A program made the translations under genes and the position numbers. The notes under the pieces are model-generated. The model saw nothing but the letters and a program-made list of their open reading frames with translations. It searched no databases and was not told the DNA's origin. From Vibrio mimicus CAIM 602 (lineage in GTDB: Bacteria; Pseudomonadota; Gammaproteobacteria; Enterobacterales; Vibrionaceae): DNA of 64,000 nt. Every line of letters begins with the position of its first letter. Position 1 is the stretch's first letter. Positions 27,035 to 35,266 of the stretch are shown here, in pieces. The DNA lies in contig NZ_AOMO01000088.1 of NCBI RefSeq assembly GCF_000338875.1, positions 124,001 through 188,000 of the forward strand. The letters are read 5' to 3'.

Positions 27035-27649
27035 TTACTTCGCGAGATCATCCAATTTCATTTGCAGAGTTTGGCTAGCGTCATCTGCTTGTTGTGCTTC
27101 AGTATAAGCAGCATAAGCTCCTGCACTGTCACCTTTACGCATCAGAATGTCACCACGTAGCTCAGCCACACGACCTGCCCATGTTTTCTCTGGGATGTTG
27201 CTTAGCTGTGTTAAAGCCTCATCAAATTGACCTTGCTCAGCCTGAAGACGAGCAACGCGATAGGTCAGCAGTGGTTTTAATGCCACATCTTTTGTCGCGC
27301 CTTTTGCCCATTCAAGTTGAGCTAATGCCTCATCAAGCTGGCCAGCTTCAACTTGAACTTTCGCCAGTTGCATTGCTGCTAACACGGCATATTCAGTCTC
27401 TTTATTGGCATCAATAAAGGTCTGAATCGAGCTTTCTGCTTCAGCACCTTTAGCAACCAGCGCATCAATCGCTTGACTGTAACTGTGCGATGCGGCTTCT
27501 TGAGCTGAAACGACTGAATCTTGGTAGTAACGCCAGCCAAATAGACCACCTAGGCCAATAACGGCGCCAAAGATCACCGCTTTGCCGTTCTCTTTCCACC
27601 AATCTTTGATCGCTTCAACTTGTTGTTCTTCAGTATCGTAGAGTTCCAC
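27035..27649 (-). CDS. yfgM: YfgM-type membrane-anchored tetratricopeptide protein (ancillary SecYEG factor)
   Basis: This 204-residue protein has a short cytoplasmic start (TEEQQVEAIKDWWKENG), one TM helix at about 22-40 (VIFGAVIGLGGLFGWRYY) and a periplasmic helical-repeat domain. In E. coli YfgM binds the Sec translocon and the chaperone PpiD and helps periplasmic protein folding. Its place between hisS and bamB is conserved among gammaproteobacteria. Complete and of usual length. Confidence 0.92.
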   Translation of the reverse strand: MELYDTEEQQVEAIKDWWKENGKAVIFGAVIGLGGLFGWRYYQDSVVSAQEAASHSYSQAIDALVAKGAEAESSIQTFIDANKETEYAVLAAMQLAKVQVEAGQLDEALAQLEWAKGATKDVALKPLLTYRVARLQAEQGQFDEALTQLSNIPEKTWAGRVAELRGDILMRKGDSAGAYAAYTEAQQADDASQTLQMKLDDLAK

Positions 27650-27686
27650 TTCCTGTCCTCTTATTCAAAACGTGCCAGCAGGAGAA

Positions 27687-28955
27687 TTATGCTAAATGAG
27701 TCAATAGCTTGGCGACTTCAGCTTGAGCAACTGTGCTCTGATCGCCACCAGCCAAATCTTTTACCACTACCGTTTGAGCGGCGACTTCATCTTCACCCAA
27801 TACCAATGCAATGGCTGCGCCCACTTTATCCGCGCGTTTAAATTGCTTTTTAAAATTACCGCCACCAAAGTGAGTCATCACTCGTAGGCCAGGAACTTGC
27901 TCACGCAATTGCTCAGCGAGTTTCATACCCGCCATCATGGTGCCTTCACCTGCAGTGACCATGTACACATCAACACTGCGACGGACTTCGGTGTTACCCA
28001 GTGTTTCCATCATCAGTACTAAACGCTCTAAGCCCATAGCAAAACCAACCGCAGGTGTTGGTCTTCCACCCAGTTGCTCAACTAGACCATCATAGCGACC
28101 ACCGCCACAAACGGTACCTTGAGAACCAAGACTTTCGGTGATCCACTCAAAAACAGTGCGGTTGTAGTAATCTAGGCCACGCACTAAACGTTGATTTACC
28201 GTGTATTCGATACCCGCAGCATCAAGAAGTTCACACAAACCCGCAAAATGTTGTTTTGATTCAGCATCCAGGTAATCAGACAGTTGTGGTGCATCACCTA
28301 AAATCGCCTGTACGTCTGGATTTTTTGAATCCAGCACTCGCAGAGGATTGGTGTACATACGGCGTTTGCAATCTTCATCCAGTACACTTTGATACTGTTC
28401 AAGATATTCAATCAATGCACTACGGTAATTAGCACGTGCTTCCAGCGAACCTATTGAGTTCAGCTCCAAACGTACATGCTCAGAGATACCCAGCTCGCGC
28501 CATAGGCGTGCCGTCATCATGATCAGCTCAGCATCAACATCTGGACCATCTAAGCCAAAGACTTCTACACCACATTGGTGGAACTGGCGGTAACGGCCTT
28601 TCTGTGGGCGTTCATGACGGAACATTGGGCCCATGTACCACAGACGCTGTTCTTGGTTGTACAGTAAGCCATTTTCAATACCTGAACGCACACAACCCGC
28701 CGTGCCTTCTGGACGCAGAGTTAAGCTGTCACCGTTGCGATCTTCAAAGGTGTACATCTCTTTTTCCACGACGTCGGTCACTTCACCAATTGCGCGGCTA
28801 AACAGATGAGTCATCTCAACGATTGGCATACGAACTTCGCTGTAACCGTAAGCGCTGATTACATTTTTCACCACGCCTTCCACTTTTTGCCAAAGTGGAG
28901 ACTGTGTTGGGAGGCAGTCGTTCATGCCTCGGATTGCTTGAATAGTTTTTGCCAC
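27687..28955 (-). CDS. hisS: Histidyl-tRNA synthetase
   Basis: This is a 422-residue class II aminoacyl-tRNA synthetase that charges tRNA-His. Motif 2 is seen in MFRHERPQKGRYRQFHQ, the His-specific motifs in LVRGLDYY and GGGRYDGL, and motif 3 in GFAMGLERL. The C-terminal anticodon-binding domain covers about 330-422. The start MAKTIQAIRGMND is typical. It lies 25 bases downstream of ispG in the operon. Confidence 0.97.
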   Translation of the reverse strand: MAKTIQAIRGMNDCLPTQSPLWQKVEGVVKNVISAYGYSEVRMPIVEMTHLFSRAIGEVTDVVEKEMYTFEDRNGDSLTLRPEGTAGCVRSGIENGLLYNQEQRLWYMGPMFRHERPQKGRYRQFHQCGVEVFGLDGPDVDAELIMMTARLWRELGISEHVRLELNSIGSLEARANYRSALIEYLEQYQSVLDEDCKRRMYTNPLRVLDSKNPDVQAILGDAPQLSDYLDAESKQHFAGLCELLDAAGIEYTVNQRLVRGLDYYNRTVFEWITESLGSQGTVCGGGRYDGLVEQLGGRPTPAVGFAMGLERLVLMMETLGNTEVRRSVDVYMVTAGEGTMMAGMKLAEQLREQVPGLRVMTHFGGGNFKKQFKRADKVGAAIALVLGEDEVAAQTVVVKDLAGGDQSTVAQAEVAKLLTHLA

Positions 28956-28980
28956 AATTCTTACCGTAATATCGTTGAGA

Positions 28981-30111
28981 TTAATCTTGTTCTATTTGCT
29001 TGATGTCGATTCGATTTTTTTCATCCAATTGCGCCGCTTTAGCGCGAATTCGCGCTTCCAGTTGAGCAACGAGATCATCGTTATCAAATCGCTCTTTCTG
29101 GCGAACGCCATCTTCATAGAACGCACTTTTCTTATTGCTGCCAGCTAAACCTAGGTGAGACACTTCAGCCTCTCCGGGACCATTCACTACGCAACCGATG
29201 ATTGACACATCCATTGGTGTCAGCACATCTTCGAGACGTTGCTCTAGCGCGTTGACCGTACCAATCACGTCGAATTCCTGACGAGAACAGCTTGGGCAAG
29301 CAATAAAGTTGATGCCACGCGAACGAATGCGCAGCGATTTTAAAATATCGAAACCGACTTTGATTTCTTCTACGGGATCGGCCGCCAAGGAAATACGCAG
29401 CGTATCGCCGATACCTTCGGCCAGCAGCATGCCTAAGCCTACCGCTGATTTCACAGAGCCAGCACGCGCTCCACCTGCTTCAGTAATTCCTAAATGCAGA
29501 GGTTGATCAATCTTCTTCGCCAGTAGGCGATAAGAGTCCACCGCAAGGAAAACGTCCGAGGCTTTTACACTGACTTTAAACTGATCAAAATTGAGACGAT
29601 CCAGAATATCAACATGACGCATCGCCGACTCAACCAGAGCTTCCGGCGTTGGTTCACCGTACTTAAGCTGGAGATCTTTTTCGAGCGAACCACCGTTCAC
29701 ACCAATACGAATAGGGATGCCTTTATCACGTGCGCAATCCACCACAGAGCGGATCCGCGCTTCGTTACCGATATTGCCCGGGTTAATTCGCAAACAATCA
29801 ACACCGTATTCCGCGACTTTTAGGGCAATACGATAATCAAAGTGAATATCAGCCACCAAAGGTATTGAAACTTGTTGTTTGATTTGCTTGAACGCTTCTG
29901 CGGCATCCATCGTCGGGATCGAGACGCGTACGATATCCGCACCCACTTTTTCCAATGACTTGATCTGCGCAACAGTGGCAGCCACGTCAGTGGTTCGGGT
30001 ATTGGTCATTGATTGCACGGCGATGGGCGCACCATCACCAATAGGAACGTCGCCCACATAGATACGTGTCGAGGGGCGACGCTTAATAGGAGACTCATGT
30101 TGCATAGACAT
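28981..30111 (-). CDS. ispG: 4-hydroxy-3-methylbut-2-en-1-yl diphosphate synthase
   Basis: This is a 376-residue Fe-S enzyme of the MEP isoprenoid pathway that reduces MEcPP to HMBPP. The N-terminal TIM-barrel part has RPSTRIYVGDVPIGDGAP; the C-terminal part has the [4Fe-4S] ligands CPSCSR and the later Cys in IIGCVVNGPGEA. The start at 30111 lies four bases after the rodZ stop; another ATG two codons on (30105) is possible. Its cluster would be supplied by the isc system encoded nearby. Confidence 0.96.
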   Translation of the reverse strand: MSMQHESPIKRRPSTRIYVGDVPIGDGAPIAVQSMTNTRTTDVAATVAQIKSLEKVGADIVRVSIPTMDAAEAFKQIKQQVSIPLVADIHFDYRIALKVAEYGVDCLRINPGNIGNEARIRSVVDCARDKGIPIRIGVNGGSLEKDLQLKYGEPTPEALVESAMRHVDILDRLNFDQFKVSVKASDVFLAVDSYRLLAKKIDQPLHLGITEAGGARAGSVKSAVGLGMLLAEGIGDTLRISLAADPVEEIKVGFDILKSLRIRSRGINFIACPSCSRQEFDVIGTVNALEQRLEDVLTPMDVSIIGCVVNGPGEAEVSHLGLAGSNKKSAFYEDGVRQKERFDNDDLVAQLEARIRAKAAQLDEKNRIDIKQIEQD

Positions 30112-30115
30112 TTTT

Positions 30116-31123
30116 CTAAGGTAAGGTCAATCTTGCTACTTTGCCGGAAGTATACCCAGAAAGGTCGACCGGTTCACTCGCTAATGTAATAGAAACACCT
30201 TCAGGCGCACCAAGCACAACTTTAAATGGACGCTGACCATTTAAACTTACGTTCTGCCCGGCTTTCTTTACTCCAGTAGATAACGTTTTACCCGTCGCGT
30301 CTTTCACTTGAATCCAGCAGTCGGCAGAAAAATTCATCACCAATAACGCTGGCGTATTCTCAACGGGTGCTGTAACAGGCTCAACAGGAGTCGCTGGCAT
30401 CACCACAGCTTGCGCAGTAGGCGTTACAATCGCCTCACCTGCAGCTGGCGCTTCTGTTACTGCTTCAACATCGTTAGGAGCAGGAGGGGTTATCTCACTT
30501 GCTTCACTTGACTGAGGTTCTTCCAGTAGTGGAGTTTCTTCACTTGGTGGAGCACTGTTTTGTAAATCATTCAGCGATGGAACAGTGGCAAATTCTTCGT
30601 TAGCAATATTCTCTTCTTCCGTACTTTGTACATCAGATCCAGAAGCTACCGATTCAGTCACTGTTTGTTCAGGAATCAAGCTATTTTTCTGGCTGTTTTG
30701 CCACCACCATAGGGTCGACATACCAACAATCACCGCAAAAATAACCCAAGTGATTAGCATGATTCGAGTGTCATGTAACTGGCGTTTGGTTTTCTTAGAA
30801 AAGCTCTTCATGTCAGGCTGCGCAGGTTCCGGTTGGCAGTAGCTGTCATCAAAGGCGCACAAAATTTCTGATTCACGGATGCCAACGGCTTTCGCGTAAG
30901 AACGCAAGTAGCCACGCGTGAAAGTAGCGACCTGACCATCTTCAAAACGGTTTTCTTCAATACTTTGAATAATAGAAAGGCGTAATCTGAGCCGATCAGC
31001 GACTTGGCGCTGAGTAAGCCCCAAATCTTCACGTTTCTGTTTGAGTAACGTACCAGGCGCTACTTTTTCAATCACTTGTTCAGTGGTTTCAGGTTGGTTG
31101 TAATCTTGCTGTTCAGTAGTCAT
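30116..31123 (-). CDS. rodZ: Cell-shape protein RodZ
   Basis: This protein has 335 residues from the ATG at 31123. RodZ links MreB filaments to the inner membrane and keeps rod shape. Parts: an N-terminal Cro-like helix-turn-helix at about 30-85 (LTQRQVADRLRLRLSIIQSIE), a basic juxtamembrane stretch, one TM at about 118-140, a Pro/Glu-rich periplasmic linker and a C-terminal DUF4115 beta domain (about 250-335). A longer frame to 31171 exists but would cross the palindrome at 31139-31154; the MTTEQQ start is preferred. First gene of the operon through bamB. Confidence 0.92.
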   Translation of the reverse strand: MTTEQQDYNQPETTEQVIEKVAPGTLLKQKREDLGLTQRQVADRLRLRLSIIQSIEENRFEDGQVATFTRGYLRSYAKAVGIRESEILCAFDDSYCQPEPAQPDMKSFSKKTKRQLHDTRIMLITWVIFAVIVGMSTLWWWQNSQKNSLIPEQTVTESVASGSDVQSTEEENIANEEFATVPSLNDLQNSAPPSEETPLLEEPQSSEASEITPPAPNDVEAVTEAPAAGEAIVTPTAQAVVMPATPVEPVTAPVENTPALLVMNFSADCWIQVKDATGKTLSTGVKKAGQNVSLNGQRPFKVVLGAPEGVSITLASEPVDLSGYTSGKVARLTLP

Positions 31124-31436
31124 CCGTAATTTCAATCTCTTAGTCAGGACTAAGCAGCCTAGGTCGCTCACTTTTATTCTTCATTATAGGTAGTGATGAG
31201 ACGGCTTAGCTTAATCGGTGCAATTAGTTAGCGCTTCGCTTAGGTATAGCTCAAATCAAGTTTGAGAAAGTTGCCCCATTCTAATAGATATTGTTGACTA
31301 AACAATAAAGAAATGGCCAATAAATCACAGTTAGCTCAAGGTTTTTCTTTGATTTGACATTCAAGAGAGGCGTTTTGTTGCGATGTTGGACAAAAATAAA
31401 GCCAGAGAAACTTCTCTGGCTTATCTGGCTGGTGAA
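31124..31436. other. Intergenic region rodZ-rlmN
   Basis: This gap of 313 bases holds no gene I can support. CTTAGTC / GACTAAG around AG (31139-31154) is a perfect palindrome 16 bases before the rodZ start. ATTATA at 31183-31188 reads as a TATAAT -10 on the minus strand, without a good -35. The left end holds the rlmN terminator. Confidence 0.5.
31401..31420 (-). terminator. Intrinsic terminator after rlmN
   Basis: GCCAGAGAA and TTCTCTGGC pair around two bases; on the minus strand TTTATTTTTG follows, 16 bases after the rlmN stop. Confidence 0.88.
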
Positions 31437-32558
31437 TTACAGTGTTTTCACTGGAATGGCTTGTTCAGCAAATTGTTTGGCTTTGGTACGCTTAGTACGG
31501 TCAATCACATCACCAACTAACTGACCACACGCCGCATCAATATCATCACCACGTGTCTTACGAATCGTTACCGTGTGCTCATATTGCATCAAGGTTTTTT
31601 GGAAACGATCGATACGCGAATTACTTGGCTTCTTGTATGGTGATCCCGGATAAGGGTTAAACGGGATCAGATTAATTTTACAAGGCGTGCCTTTCATTAA
31701 TTCTGCGAGTTCATGGGCGTGCTCTGTCCCATCGTTCACATGATCCAGCAGCACATACTCCACAGTCACCTTGCCACGGTTGGCATTCGATGATGCGATA
31801 TAGCGACGTACTGTGGCTAAAAATTCTTGGATGTTCCAGCGATCATTGATCGGCATAATTTGGCTACGCAGTTCGTCATTTGGTGCATGCAATGAGATGG
31901 CTAGTGCCACATCAATTTGGCCAATCATCTGCTCTAAGCCTGAAACCACACCGGAGGTGGAAACTGTTACGCGGCGCTTAGACAGACCAAAGCCGAGATC
32001 ATCAAGCATAATCTCTAACGCAGGGATGAGGTTTTTCATGTTGAGCAGTGGCTCACCCATGCCCATCATGACCACGTTGGTGATTGGACGACGTCCAGTT
32101 TCTTTCTCTAGGCCGATTTCACGTGCTGCACGCCAAACCTGACCGATGATTTCGGAAACACGTAGGTTACGGTTAAAGCCTTGCTGAGCCGTTGAGCAGA
32201 ATTTACATTCCAACGCACAACCCACTTGGGAAGAAACACAGAGCGTCGCGCGATCTTCTTCAGGGATATAAACCGTTTCAACATCCTGATCACCCACACG
32301 CATTGCCCATTTGATGGTGCCATCGGCTGAGTATTGCGCTTCCGATACGTAAGGTGCACGGATCTCACATTTCGCTTTGAGCTTTTCGCGGAGTTGTTTG
32401 TTGATGTTGTTCATTTGATCAAAGTCATCACAACCAAAGTGATAAATCCACTTCATGACCTGTTCGGCACGAAACGCTTTCTCACCCAGCTCTTCGGCAA
32501 AAAACGTACGTAAACCCTTGCGGTCAAAATCGAGTAGATTGATTTTTTCTGTGGTCAT
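31437..32558 (-). CDS. rlmN: Dual-specificity rRNA/tRNA adenine-C2 methyltransferase RlmN
   Basis: This is a 373-residue radical SAM enzyme that methylates A2503 of 23S rRNA and A37 of some tRNAs at C2. The radical SAM cluster motif is CALECKFC, and GMGEPLLN follows. A conserved Cys near the C-terminus (DIDAACGQL) is the second active-site Cys. The ATG at 32558 (MTTEKINLLD) fits the family; a longer frame to 32627 is open but unsupported. It lies downstream of ndk on the same strand. Confidence 0.95.
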   Translation of the reverse strand: MTTEKINLLDFDRKGLRTFFAEELGEKAFRAEQVMKWIYHFGCDDFDQMNNINKQLREKLKAKCEIRAPYVSEAQYSADGTIKWAMRVGDQDVETVYIPEEDRATLCVSSQVGCALECKFCSTAQQGFNRNLRVSEIIGQVWRAAREIGLEKETGRRPITNVVMMGMGEPLLNMKNLIPALEIMLDDLGFGLSKRRVTVSTSGVVSGLEQMIGQIDVALAISLHAPNDELRSQIMPINDRWNIQEFLATVRRYIASSNANRGKVTVEYVLLDHVNDGTEHAHELAELMKGTPCKINLIPFNPYPGSPYKKPSNSRIDRFQKTLMQYEHTVTIRKTRGDDIDAACGQLVGDVIDRTKRTKAKQFAEQAIPVKTL

Positions 32559-32718
32559 GGTGCCTCTCAAGAAGACGGAACAGTAATTAAGGGCGCGAAT
32601 TGTACAGCCTTTATGCAGCGACAACAAGGGCTGTAAAACCGTGTCATTTCTAAGGTGTTAATTCTTGATGGGTTATTTTTTGTGCAGGCTTTAGGCTCCA
32701 CATTGGGAGCCTAAATCA

Positions 32719-33147
32719 TTATGGACGAGGGCAGATTTCTGACTCTGAAAAGAAGAATTCAATTTCACGAGCGGCCGATACTGGGCTATCACTGCCATGT
32801 ACTGAGTTATAACGCATGCTCAGTGCATAATCGGCACGCAACGTACCACAAGCAGCCTCTTCTGGATTGGTTTTTCCCATCAGTTCACGGTAGCGTGCGA
32901 TGGCATTTTCACCTTCCAATACTTGCACCATGATCGGACCTGAAGTCATAAATTCTTTCAGGGGTTCGAAAAAGGGTTTGCCTTCGTGCTCAGCGTAAAA
33001 ACCACTCGCTTGCTCTTCCGACAGGTGAACCATTTTCGCCGCAATGATCTGCAAACCCGCTTTTTCGATGCGATGGTAAATTTCACCAATCAGGTTACGC
33101 TTCACCGCATCCGGTTTAATGATCGAAAACGTTCTTTCTAGAGCCAT
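32719..33147 (-). CDS. ndk: Nucleoside diphosphate kinase
   Basis: This 142-residue enzyme passes the gamma phosphate from ATP to other NDPs through a phospho-histidine. The active-site His is about residue 117 in NSVHGSDS. The start MALERTFSIIKPDAV and the total length are typical of gammaproteobacterial Ndk. It sits between pepB and rlmN, the usual order. A stem TAGGCTCC/GGGAGCCTA just after the stop has no clear T-run. Confidence 0.97.
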   Translation of the reverse strand: MALERTFSIIKPDAVKRNLIGEIYHRIEKAGLQIIAAKMVHLSEEQASGFYAEHEGKPFFEPLKEFMTSGPIMVQVLEGENAIARYRELMGKTNPEEAACGTLRADYALSMRYNSVHGSDSPVSAAREIEFFFSESEICPRP

Positions 33148-33196
33148 AAAATTTCCTTTTGCTTATTGTGATTATTTTACTTTTATTAATAAAAAC

Positions 33197-33219
33197 AAGG
33201 CAGCTTTACAAGCTGCCTT
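33197..33219 (-). terminator. Intrinsic terminator after pepB
   Basis: AAGGCAGCTT pairs with AAGCTGCCTT around three bases and is followed on the minus strand by GTTTTTATT, six bases after the pepB stop. Confidence 0.88.
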
Positions 33220-33224
33220 TAAAT

Positions 33225-34514
33225 TTATGCTTGCTGCATCAAAATACGTGCGAGCATTTTCACACCCATGCCCGTCGCTCCGGCGGCCCATTTATCGCTG
33301 GCTGACTTGCGATACGTAGCCGAACAGTCAAAGTGCAGCCAACCTTGTTGGTATCCTTCGACAAAGTAAGAAAGGAAAGCGGCGGCTGTACTTGCGCCTG
33401 GCGTGTAATCGCCATTGCTGATGTTAGACAGATCAGCAAAGTTAGAAGGCAGCATCTCACGATGGAATTCAGCAAGAGGCAGTGCCCACAACGCTTCATT
33501 CTCTTCTTTTGCCGCAGCTAATGCTTGTTGGCTTAATGATTCATCATAAGAAAGCAGTGCGTGGTAATCATTACCTAATGCGTTTTTCGCAGCGCCCGTT
33601 AAGGTTGCACAGTCGATGATCAGTTGCGGATTTTGTTCGCTGGCGTAGATAAGGCCATCAGCCAAAACCAGACGACCTTCCGCATCGGTGTTCATGATTT
33701 CAACGGTTTTGCCATTTTTGTAGGTGATAATGTCACCTAGCTTCAATGCACGACCTGAAACCATGTTTTCCGCACAGCAAAGGATCAGTTTCACACGCTT
33801 GTTGAAACCGCGCATGATCGCTAAGCCCAAAGCGCCCGTGATCATACCTGAGCCGCCCATGTCCGCTTTCATAGCTGACATCATGTTGGAAGGCTTCAAG
33901 CTGTAACCGCCGGAATCAAAGGTGATACCTTTACCCACTAAACAAGCGAATACCGGTGCGTTTTCATCGCCCGTTGGGTTGTAATCCAGTTGTAGCATGG
34001 CAGATGTACGTTCAGAGCCACGGCCAACAGCGTAAATACCTTCCCAGCCTTCGGTGAGCAGATCTTTATCTTTCACTATGCGGTAAGAAACATGTTCCGG
34101 CGCGAGTGATTTGATAAATTCTGCCGCCATAGTCGCCAGTTGACGTGGAGCCACTTCTTCTGCGCTTTTGTTGATAATATCGCGCGTCCAGTCGGTTGCT
34201 TTGATGCGAGCTTCAAGCTCGGCTTGTTCAGTAGCAGCTAACGCTTTCCACTCAACCGTATTACGTTTTTTCGCATCGCGGTAACCTTGATAGAAAGCCC
34301 AAATGCTCTCCAAATCCCAACCTTCTCCAGCCAGGAATATTGTGCGGATACCTTGATTATCTAATTTACGAGCTGCGCGTTGGATCGCGCTGAAATCTTG
34401 TGCTTGAGCCAAGTGAATGGTTGCACCTTGCTCTGCAAAGGAAATGAGTGCTTTCTCTCCCCACTGAGGCTGGGCAGCTTGAGTACTCAAAAATACAGAC
34501 ATCTGTGTAGACAT
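33225..34514 (-). CDS. pepB: Peptidase B (M17 leucyl aminopeptidase family)
   Basis: This is a 429-residue cytosolic aminopeptidase with two metal ions. The M17 signature NTDAEGRLVLADGL is present, as are GKGITFDSGGYSLKP and MKADMGGSG, which hold the catalytic Lys and metal ligands. The ATG at 34514 (MSTQMSVFL) with AAGGAG upstream is preferred to the longer frame. In E. coli pepB also follows iscX; here a strong terminator between them suggests a separate promoter. Confidence 0.95.
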   Translation of the reverse strand: MSTQMSVFLSTQAAQPQWGEKALISFAEQGATIHLAQAQDFSAIQRAARKLDNQGIRTIFLAGEGWDLESIWAFYQGYRDAKKRNTVEWKALAATEQAELEARIKATDWTRDIINKSAEEVAPRQLATMAAEFIKSLAPEHVSYRIVKDKDLLTEGWEGIYAVGRGSERTSAMLQLDYNPTGDENAPVFACLVGKGITFDSGGYSLKPSNMMSAMKADMGGSGMITGALGLAIMRGFNKRVKLILCCAENMVSGRALKLGDIITYKNGKTVEIMNTDAEGRLVLADGLIYASEQNPQLIIDCATLTGAAKNALGNDYHALLSYDESLSQQALAAAKEENEALWALPLAEFHREMLPSNFADLSNISNGDYTPGASTAAAFLSYFVEGYQQGWLHFDCSATYRKSASDKWAAGATGMGVKMLARILMQQA

Positions 34515-34615
34515 GGTTTCTCCTTGTCTTAAATATTGGCTTTGCCTGTGCCATCTCATTAAATCGCCACGATGTTAGCATTATGTCGAGACAAAATGTC
34601 AAACGAATAAAAAAA

Positions 34616-34631
34616 CGGACCAAGTGGTCCG
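34616..34631 (-). terminator. Intrinsic terminator at the end of the isc operon
   Basis: CGGACCA and TGGTCCG pair around AG; T-runs flank both sides, seven T on the minus strand, about 40 bases after iscX. Confidence 0.9.
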
Positions 34632-34671
34632 CATTTTTTGATAAGAATTGTTAACTCTGTGAGGTTTCTGT

Positions 34672-34866
34672 TTACTCGAACTCATCCATCCAGCACAGAA
34701 TCACCGCTTCGAGGATTTTTTCGTTGGAATGATTCGGATCATCTTCAAAATCTTCCAACTCCATAATCCAACGATGCAGATCGGTAAAACGTACTGTTTT
34801 TGGATCGACATCTGGAAACTTATCACACAGTTCAATCGCGATATCGCGCGAATCTGTCCATTTCAT
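34672..34866 (-). CDS. iscX: Fe-S assembly protein IscX
   Basis: This small acidic protein has 64 residues and binds IscS and iron, modulating cluster assembly. The start MKWTDSRDIA at 34866 matches the family and has GGAAGG six bases upstream. DPKTVRFTDLHRWI and EKILEAVILCWMDE are typical. Last gene of the isc operon, 48 bases after fdx. Confidence 0.95.
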   Translation of the reverse strand: MKWTDSRDIAIELCDKFPDVDPKTVRFTDLHRWIMELEDFEDDPNHSNEKILEAVILCWMDEFE

Positions 34867-34914
34867 GATTGGCCTTCCCATTGGTTTTGCCTCGGTATTC
34901 ACCAAAGCAGAGAA

Positions 34915-35253
34915 TTAATGATCTTCGCTTGCATGGTTCAGTGTGTATTTCGGGATCTCGACCACGAGATCTTCATCCGCCACTCGAGCCTGACAGCTGA
35001 GACGAGATTCAGGCTCTAGACCCCATGCTTTATCCAGCATATCGTCTTCCAGTTCATCACTCTCTTCCAGTGAATCAAACCCTTCACGAACGATACAGTG
35101 GCAAGTGGTGCAAGCGCACGATTTCTCACACGCATGCTCAATGGCGATACCATTTTTGAGTGCCACATCCAAAATCGTTTCCCCGGTTTGCGCTTCTAAC
35201 ACTGCGCCTTCCGGGCAAAGGGTTTCATGAGGCAAAACAATAATCTTAGGCAT
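34915..35253 (-). CDS. fdx: [2Fe-2S] ferredoxin of the ISC system
   Basis: This is a 112-residue adrenodoxin-type ferredoxin that gives electrons during cluster assembly. The cluster ligands are in HACEKSCACTTCHC (spacing Cx5Cx2C) and in SRLSCQAR. The ATG at 35253 (MPKIIVLPH) fits the family and lies 13 bases after hscA; the frame is open further upstream inside hscA. Confidence 0.96.
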   Translation of the reverse strand: MPKIIVLPHETLCPEGAVLEAQTGETILDVALKNGIAIEHACEKSCACTTCHCIVREGFDSLEESDELEDDMLDKAWGLEPESRLSCQARVADEDLVVEIPKYTLNHASEDH

Positions 35254-35266
35254 GTTGGTAGTCTCT

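Noticed and set aside
32697..32714. Terminator after ndk
   Set aside because: The stem TAGGCTCC/GGGAGCCTA is good, but no T-run follows on the ndk strand.
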